Assembly (NCBI GenBank): GCA_037013685.1
Contig: CM072892.1
Coordinates: 2,542,001-2,606,000, forward strand
DNA: 64,000 bases
From: Acridotheres tristis
Lineage: Eukaryota > Chordata > Aves > Passeriformes > Sturnidae
Reading direction: 5' to 3'
Shown: in pieces, positions 57,980 to 64,000 of the stretch
How positions within the stretch are numbered: position 1 is the stretch's first letter
How the letters are laid out: each line of letters opens with the position of its first letter
Notes under the pieces: generated by a model
Told to the model about the DNA's origin: nothing
The model's input: the letters and a program-made list of their open reading frames with translations, nothing else
Databases searched by the model: none
Translations under genes and position numbers: made by a program

Positions 57980-59090
57980 TGGCTGAGGACAAGCACTGGT
58001 TGTAGTGAGAATTCCTGCCAAGAAAGGTGAAGAAAACTAGGGTGAAAAAAAACAAAAAGCAAAAGAATGAATGCAAAACAATGAACACACATAGCTTCTT
58101 TTCAATTACATGTTGCTTTCAGATGTACATCTGCCTCTGCAACACACTAAGCATCATTTTTAAGATGTTGGACTTCTTGAATGAATAGATGGCACTGATT
58201 GTTTTACTCCTTTTTTACACTTTACAGTTTTAATCTAAACCAAGATTTTTGGACTTGCAAAGAGGTATTATTGCAATAATGCACTTTTCATACTTGAAAT
58301 TTCTTTATTTGTATGATATAAAGTTATTACTTTAAACAAAATGCAAGCGGGGGGGATTTGTTTATAAAGTTATTTGTGTAATTTATAACAAGAGACTTTA
58401 GTAAAGAAAAAGTTTGCTAAAATTCACCTTGTTCTCAGTATGTGCTATGGCAAAAAATGTGCTTTAGGAACATAAACATAGAAGTTAATTCAAGTTGAAC
58501 TGTCTAGAACATCCTCTAACTGGTTTTCAAGGAGTAGTTGCTGTTACAAGGCAGTAGTGGCATCATTTGAGGTAAAAATGGGATTTGTGTTTGAAAACTG
58601 AGGCCCAGGGCACTGCCCATAACTGAATCAAGACTTACAGGATTCACCTCAGCTCTTGTAAAACCTTACTCAGCTAAGGAAACACTTCTTGGGGCTTTAA
58701 GGTTTTCAGATTGGGGATTGTCAGGGTGGTTTGTGCAGCTGTAACTCTGTCTCAGCAGCACGGAGGTTGTGCAAGCACAGTCCTGGTTCTGCATCTGCTT
58801 TATTTCCCAATGATTGTTGCCTAAAACCAAGGGCTGGAATGATCTGGGAGAACTGTGGCGACTGAGTAAGGCTGTTAGAAAAACTTGTGTGTTTGGGAAG
58901 TGTGAGCTTGGTAAGCAGACTCTGTTTTTTTAACAGGGAGAAAATGGGCTCAGGGTTTGGGGATCAGAGCATTCAGCAGCACATTCCTGTTCCTGCTGCT
59001 ACCCTCTGCCACCTACAGCACTGATGGAGCAGTGTAAATCCTTCAGGGGGAAAAGAAATCTGCAATAAATAGTGAGATGCTTTAGTTAGG
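57980..59090 (+). other. STYX: STYX 3' untranslated region
   Basis: AT-rich sequence follows the stop. AATAAA at 59064-59069 is the only canonical signal that I saw before the GC-rich minisatellite. The extent is inferred from that signal. Confidence 0.55.
59064..59069 (+). terminator. STYX: Candidate poly(A) signal of STYX
   Basis: AATAAA about 1.1 kb after the STYX stop codon. Earlier non-canonical signals may also be used. Confidence 0.5.
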
Positions 59091-59282
59091 AACTTTACAG
59101 CCAGAAAAAAGGAAGTGATGTATCTCCTGGAGAACTGCAGTGTGTCAGTGTCCAGCTGCCTGGCTCAGGGTGCAGTGCTGGTTTGCACTTTTGTAGAAGG
59201 TTTGTTCCTGCTCTCAAATGACCCTCCATAGTGAAATGCTCTGGAGCTGTTGAGAAATGCATTCCCAGCCACTGGAGCACGA

Positions 59283-59720
59283 GGGGCTGTGCCTGTCCCT
59301 TGCCGTGGCAGCAGCGGGGCTGTGCCTGTCCCCGTCCCTTGCCGTGGCAGCAGCGGGGCTGTGCCTGTCCCCGTCCCCGCCGTGGCAGCAGCGGGGCTGT
59401 GCCTGTCCCCGTCCCCGCCGTGGCAGCAGCGGGGCTGTGCCTGTCCCCGTCCCTTGCCGTGGCAGCAGCGGGGCTGTGCCTGTCCCTTGCCGTGGCAGCA
59501 GCGGGGCTGTGCCTGTCCCTTGCCGTGGCAGCAGCGGGGCTGTGCCTGTCCCTTGCCGTGGCAGCAGCGGGGCTGTGCCTGGCCCTTGCCGTGGCAGCAG
59601 CGGGGCTGTGCCTGGCCCTTGCCGTGGCAGCAGCGGGGCTGTGCCTGGCCCTTGCCGTGGCAGCAGCGGGGCTGTGCCTGTCCCTTGCCGTGGCAGCAGC
59701 GGGGCTGTGCCTGGCCCTGC
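59283..59720 (+). repeat. GC-rich minisatellite, 33-39 bp unit, about 12.5 copies
   Basis: The unit is ggggctgtgcctgtcccttg followed by ccgtggcagcagc. Most units are 33 bp; units 2 and 5 are 39 bp and units 3 and 4 are 38 bp owing to an extra ccccgt-type insert. Units 9-11 and the partial unit 13 have cctggccctt instead of cctgtccctt. All forward and reverse frames stay open through it, which is a property of the unit and not evidence of coding. Confidence 0.97.
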
Positions 59721-60404
59721 ACAGCCCCCAGCCACTGGCAGCCACGTGCTGCTGCTGGAATGGGCTGGGAAGCAGCAAATCCCTCTCTGTTGCAGGTCCC
59801 TGGGGAAGGGGAGGGCTGAGACACAGATGGAAGGCACTGATTCATCTCTCCGGTGTCTGGGTCTGTTCTCTCTGGGGTCCTTGCAACACTCTCTTGCTTC
59901 TCACAAGCTCCATGACTAAGGATTTTTCATCAATCCAGTTCTTTTTCCTGGCATTACCCTCTCCTGGTGCCTTTTACAGCCATTCTAGTCTGTCTGCCTG
60001 TCAGATCCTAAGGGATTCTGAGATTTAATTTTCCTCAGATCTATTACTAAGCTGTCTATTTAAAGCTTCCTGTGTCTGTCTGCTGTAGTTTCACTGCCAG
60101 GAGGTGTTTCAATATTTGGTTTTTGGGGGCTGAACTAAAGGCAGGTCACAGTGGACTGGAAAAACAAGTGGAGGGTGAATTATTTTTTATTTCCCAGGTT
60201 CAAACACAAAACTGCAGCACCCAAATCTTCAGCTCTTCATTGAGATGCTGAAATTACCTTTTCCAGGTTAGGGGAAGCAGAGTGAAGGAGCTGGAGGTCT
60301 CTTCCCCAGGAGGGGAAAGGTCTTGGCCAAAAAATTAAATCAGAGGGAGGAGGTAACATTCAGCCTCTGGAGCAGCTGATAGGGCTGGTTCTGACAAAAA
60401 AAAA

Positions 60405-60525
60405 AAGTATTCCAAGCAAGGCTGGACAAGGCTTGGAGCAAACTGGGATAGTGGAAGTGACCCTGTGCATGGCAGGGGTGGAATGAGATGAGCTTTGAGG
60501 TCCCTTCCAACCCAAACCAGTATTA
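60405..60525 (+). mobile_element. CR1 3' fragment
   Basis: Reads aaggctggacaaggcttgga and ends cccttccaacccaaaccagt. Confidence 0.8.
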
Positions 60526-60549
60526 ATCAACTGTGTGTCCAGATACTGC

Positions 60550-60815
60550 TATTTATATATATATATATATAATTTGTATGATTATATATATTTATATAAA
60601 TATATATAATTCTATATATCTAAGACAGAGATGCCTCTGTGGTCCGGGGTAGAGTTTCCCAGGGGGAAGACATTTATGAAAGGTTTGGTGTTTGCTTCAA
60701 GGAGGTCATGGTTGGTTTTCTATATATGTATATATCTCTGTATATCCATATTCTCTCTATATATGTGTATGTATATGTATATAGTCTCTCTATACATATA
60801 TGTCTATATTTTAGA
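60550..60815. repeat. Two (TA)n-rich tracts
   Basis: TA-rich runs at about 60550-60620 and 60719-60815 are separated by ordinary sequence. They are likely variable simple repeats. Confidence 0.85.
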
Positions 60816-61551
60816 TCTGTTTTTATAGATACATAACAAATACCCAGGGGTCCTTGCTGTTCCCTCTTCAGCCCCTTGCACTGTGGATAAGTTTCAGGGC
60901 TGGCACTTGTGGCACTGTCCCTGTCCCCGTGGTGTCCCAGGGGCACACCTGACCCCACCGTGCCACCTCCAAGGCCCAGCCCGGGCACTTGCAGCTCTCC
61001 AGCTGCTGTTTTTCCAGAGGGGTGGGAATGTCACCTCTGGGATAACAAAGAGCTCTTCGGCTGCTCCAGGGGGCTGTGCCTGCCTGGGCCATTGTGATGC
61101 AGCCACAACCCGCAGCTTTCAACCTCATTCATCTGTTTGACACTGATCTGAGCAGGGCCACAGCACCTGCTCCTCCCTCTGATCTCCTCTTTAACTCTTC
61201 ATGAGGGCCTGGGCCTCTTTACATGGTGTAGATGCCATGGAATTCAAATCATCCACTTTAAATCGGAGGAAATTCTGAATTAATTAAAACTGAAAGGCAA
61301 GAAAATCCACCTCAGTCACTTGGGTGAGCAGAAAACAGGAGCTGCTTTTACAGAATGAGAGCCAGGGCTTGAGCCATGCAGCCTGCTGTGAGAGAAGAAC
61401 ATCTGCTTTCTCCTGGGAGAGAAATGCACATGGAATTGCTAAAAGTGTTCTTTTCAGCTTAGGGAAGGGGAACAGGTAATAGAGCAGGTGGTGCTGCTCA
61501 ACAAGCACATCCTCACTCCATGAAAAACAGTCCAGATACAGGTGGCAATCA

Positions 61552-61557
61552 TTTATT
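61552..61557 (-). terminator. GNPNAT1: Candidate poly(A) signal of GNPNAT1
   Basis: AATAAA on the minus strand (plus-strand TTTATT), 1.65 kb downstream of the GNPNAT1 stop. It implies a 3' UTR that includes a CR1 copy. Confidence 0.4.
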
Positions 61558-62044
61558 CAGCTTAAACAAAGATATTCTTTAAAAAAATAATCAATAAATA
61601 AAGCAGACATCACCAAGGAGACACTGGATGGAGTGGAGAACCCTCAGGAAGATCAAGCAGAGCCCCCAGCACTGTAGAGTCGCTCTCCAGAGCACAAAGC
61701 AGGACAGTGTGGAAGGCCTGGCTGCCCACGAACAACCCTGCCTGGGTATAATGCCCTATTCATGCCTGTGCCCTTTGTCACTCCCCACACAAAACACCAC
61801 TGTTGGCAACAGGGTTTGGACCTTATTTACTTTTCAGCCCTGGCAAAAGTGCTAAAATCACTGATCCACTCTTGCAGCAGAGGGAAGCTCCACAGCAGCA
61901 GCAGCAGCAATCTCATGGGAGCAGAAGGGGGAGAGGATTTCTCTCCTGGTTTGCTGTGCCACAGGTGGAAATCCCTCCTGGCAAAACCAGAGCCCACCCG
62001 GCCCTCTGCAGTTCCAGTGGCTGGGCCAGGGGTGTTCAGTAAAT

Positions 62045-62345
62045 CCCAGAATGGTTTGGGTTGGAAGAGACTTTCAACTCATCTCAGTCCAACAGGGACA
62101 CCTTCCACTACCCCAGGCTGCTCCAGCCTGGCCTTGGACACTGCCAGGGATCCAGGGACAGCCACAGCTTCTCTGGGCACCCTGTGCCAGGGCCTGCCCA
62201 CCCTCACAGCCAGGAATTCCTTCTCAATATCCCATCTAACCCTGCCCTCTGGCAGTGGGAAGCCATTCCCTGTGTCCTGCCCTCTCCCTCCTTTTTAGGT
62301 ACCAGAAGTGGCTCTAAGGCTTTTCTGGGCTGAACACCCCCAGCT
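62045..62345 (-). mobile_element. CR1 LINE fragment within the probable GNPNAT1 3' UTR
   Basis: Starts cccagaatggtttgggttgg and includes cagccacagcttctctgggc and ggcagtgggaagccattccc. It is in the sense of GNPNAT1. Confidence 0.85.
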
Positions 62346-63205
62346 CCCTCAGGTGAGGCTGAATCTGCCCATCCCTATCCCCTTCCCATTAATTACTAGC
62401 CAGAAGCCCACCCCATATGGGATAGATTCCAGTTTCCCAGTTACCCTCTGCCCTGTTGCAAACCACATTTGGGGTTTTATGTCAGAAAAAAAAAGTAATT
62501 ATCCTGAAAACCAAGTTATCAGCTAAAGTGCAGGAGCCCTGCAGTGAGAAGCACACATCCATTTTTTTAGACTGGGAATTCAGCACAGCCTGTAAGGATT
62601 CTCCCCAACCTGCACCAACAGTAACAATTCCAGTCTTGGACAACAGTGCCTATAAAACTTCTGATGCACCACCAGCACTTCCATGAGGTGTCATGGAAAA
62701 AAAAACAGAACTAAGGCCTGTTGTGTGTCACTAATTCTGTGTAAGAGAAGCCTCATCCCTTCCCCAGCTACATCATCCTTCCACCAGCACAGCCAGCAGG
62801 ACAGGCCCAGGCGCTGTCCTTTGGCTACTGAGAAAAGAAGCACAAACCTTTAGAAAAATACAATGCAAGAAAAAATTTGAGATAAAAATATAGACCTTTG
62901 GTTAAAAACCATCCCTTTAACGAGTCCTTTGTAACTCAGCTAGAACAGAAAAGCTTCACCTCGACTCAACAGTAGTAAAAATTAGTTCTAAACTTATTTT
63001 CTAAGCCAGAGGACCCTTTCTAAAACCTCAGTAATTTTTTTCCCCCAAGATTAACACATCTGATGTTCATTATTTATAGGGATTGTTGTATCTGCAGCAA
63101 TAAACTATAGAAATTTTCCACGGAGAGAATGTTTGTAGCACAAGCTCCTCCACGAACAGTCTTTCCAAGAAAAAAAAAAAACAAACCCAGAACACCTAGA
63201 AGTTG

Positions 63206-63640
63206 TTAATTAAAGAACCGTTGAAACATGTAGTTTTCATCAGATACCAAATAGCCAAACTTCTTGTAGAAATCCACATTTTTGGGCAGACATTCGAGTG
63301 TGATTTTGTAACAGTTCAGTCTCTTACTGAGCAAGGTGAGGGTGGATGTTAATCTGGAAAAGACAAAAAAGTCAGCAGTTAAAATGCTGGGGCAGTGAGT
63401 ATTTAATGATTATATTATCACAGCCACAACACTGAGGGCTGACAGCACTCTCTGTGTTTTCCTGCAGATCATTTTCTGCCCAGCTGGTGATCCCTGCTGG
63501 CTGAATTCTTCCCAGGTGCTTGGCAGGAAGGTGTGATGTGTAAGGGCTTGCTGAATGGCAAAGGTGGGGAATACTCACAGTTTTCCAAGCTGCTTCCCTC
63601 TGCACTCCCCGCTGACCACCACATCTTCTATCCTGCCTCT
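63206..63640 (-). CDS. GNPNAT1: GNPNAT1, glucosamine-6-phosphate N-acetyltransferase, last two coding exons
   Basis: Enzyme of the GNAT fold that acetylates glucosamine 6-phosphate with acetyl-CoA to make GlcNAc-6-phosphate, on the route to UDP-GlcNAc. Exons seen: 63579-63640 and 63206-63353 (stop TAA 63206-63208), joined in phase to give 69 residues. The first exon encodes [20 protein letters not shown], holding the acetyl-CoA binding RGKQLGK turn. The second encodes the last strands ([19 protein letters not shown], then [10 protein letters not shown]), ending MFQRFFN. These match the C-terminal third of the 184-aa human protein. The acceptor before RGR is TTTTCAG, and upstream exons lie beyond the right edge. 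Position after STYX agrees with human 14q22. Confidence 0.95.
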
Positions 63641-63654
63641 CTGAAAACACAGGC

Positions 63655-63731
63655 TGTGATGAGAGGCAAGTGACCTTTTTGTTCACTGCTCTTTGTGATG
63701 AGAGGCAAGTGACCTTTTTTTTACTGCTCTT
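63655..63731. repeat. 39-bp tandem duplication in a GNPNAT1 intron
   Basis: Copy 1 (63655-63693) and copy 2 (63694-63731) both begin tgtgatgagaggcaagtgac and end actgctctt. They differ only in the T-run between. It begins about 15 bases upstream (gene sense) of the GNPNAT1 exon 63579-63640. Confidence 0.9.
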
Positions 63732-63744
63732 AATCGCTAGTAAA

Positions 63745-64000
63745 GAAGAATGTGTAAACAAGTAATCGCTCTAACTATATCCTTGTATTCTCTAACCACA
63801 ACCTTGCATTCTGTTTTGCTTGCGAAAATGCAGAGAACAAGAACTGCTATGCTTGCATAATAACAGACGCTTGTAGATATTGTAGTGCTAAGGTCACGGA
63901 GAGAACACTGAAGAAGACTGCGGCGAGCCTTCATCAGCGACCACCGGGAGGCAGAAGAAGACCCCCTAACAACAAGTGGAGCAGGCGCAGAAGTGACCGG
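63745..64000 (+). mobile_element. Possible LTR fragment at the window edge
   Basis: The base composition changes abruptly at about 63732, inside a GNPNAT1 intron. The block begins near TGTGTAAACAAG and ends in GC-richer sequence with gcgcagaagtgac, reminiscent of the upstream part of avian retroviral LTRs. No coding sequence or matching second end is in view. The call is tentative; it could be ordinary intron. Confidence 0.25.

Larger units (their letters stand above)
59721..61535. other. Intergenic region between convergent STYX and GNPNAT1
   Basis: The region holds a CR1 3' end (60405-60525) and two AT-rich simple tracts (60550-60620 and 60719-60815). The rest, including 60820-61530, has no supported gene or RNA. 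Confidence 0.6.
61535..63205 (-). other. GNPNAT1: Probable GNPNAT1 3' untranslated region
   Basis: The stretch follows the stop on the minus strand and contains a CR1 fragment (62045-62345) in the same sense as the gene. No conserved coding exon is seen. The length is inferred from the poly(A) signal at 61552-61557. Confidence 0.45.

Noticed and set aside
59095..60028. ORFs above 180 codons on both strands with repeated AAAGLCL or RHSPAAATA units
   Set aside because: They arise from the 33-39 bp minisatellite, which lacks stops. There is no splice or promoter context, and all frames behave the same.
63737..63934. Minus-strand 65-codon ORF with a hydrophobic stretch at the right edge
   Set aside because: No family resemblance. 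It lies in a GNPNAT1 intron, in the block that may be an LTR fragment.

Overview
This is vertebrate genomic DNA, almost certainly from a bird and probably a songbird. Genes are split by many introns with clean GT-AG sites, promoters sit in CpG-rich islands, and the interspersed repeats are almost all 5'-truncated CR1 LINEs plus a few LTRs of endogenous retroviruses. The songbird guess rests only on the look of the CR1 and LTR copies.

Five protein-coding genes were rebuilt exon by exon from conserved protein sequence and splice sites. Left to right: the 3' six coding exons of GPR137C (+, 517-5900, 3' UTR to about 8240); all 16 coding exons of ERO1A (-, 9843-28297, 453 aa); all 14 coding exons of PSMC6 (+, 31556-41562, 403 aa); all 11 coding exons of STYX (+, 44613-57979, 223 aa); and the last two coding exons of GNPNAT1 (-, 63206-63640). 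Order and orientation match human 14q22, so this is a conserved syntenic block. Every exon-exon phase closes, and I see no frameshift or premature stop, so all five look functional.

The genes are separate transcription units with unrelated jobs: a lysosomal multipass membrane protein (GPR137C), ER oxidative folding (ERO1A), a proteasome ATPase (PSMC6), a pseudophosphatase (STYX) and hexosamine synthesis (GNPNAT1). ERO1A and PSMC6 are divergent with 3.3 kb between their start codons. GPR137C/ERO1A and STYX/GNPNAT1 are convergent pairs. CpG-island promoters lie at about 28.13-28.56 kb, 31.36-31.88 kb and 44.03-45.43 kb.

The rest is introns and intergenic DNA with about 29 CR1 fragments, two or three LTR-like segments, several microsatellites, a GC-rich minisatellite (59.28-59.72 kb) and a nearly perfect 58-bp inverted repeat in an ERO1A intron. 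I found no tRNA, rRNA, CRISPR array or new multi-gene system. The most interesting points are local: four tandem copies of a 3' splice site before the last GPR137C exon, an 81-nt stop-free in-frame intron in PSMC6, the long hairpin in ERO1A, an apparent promoter duplication split by a solo LTR upstream of ERO1A, an upstream ORF in the STYX leader, and CR1 copies at separate sites that carry different numbers of the same 30-bp unit.
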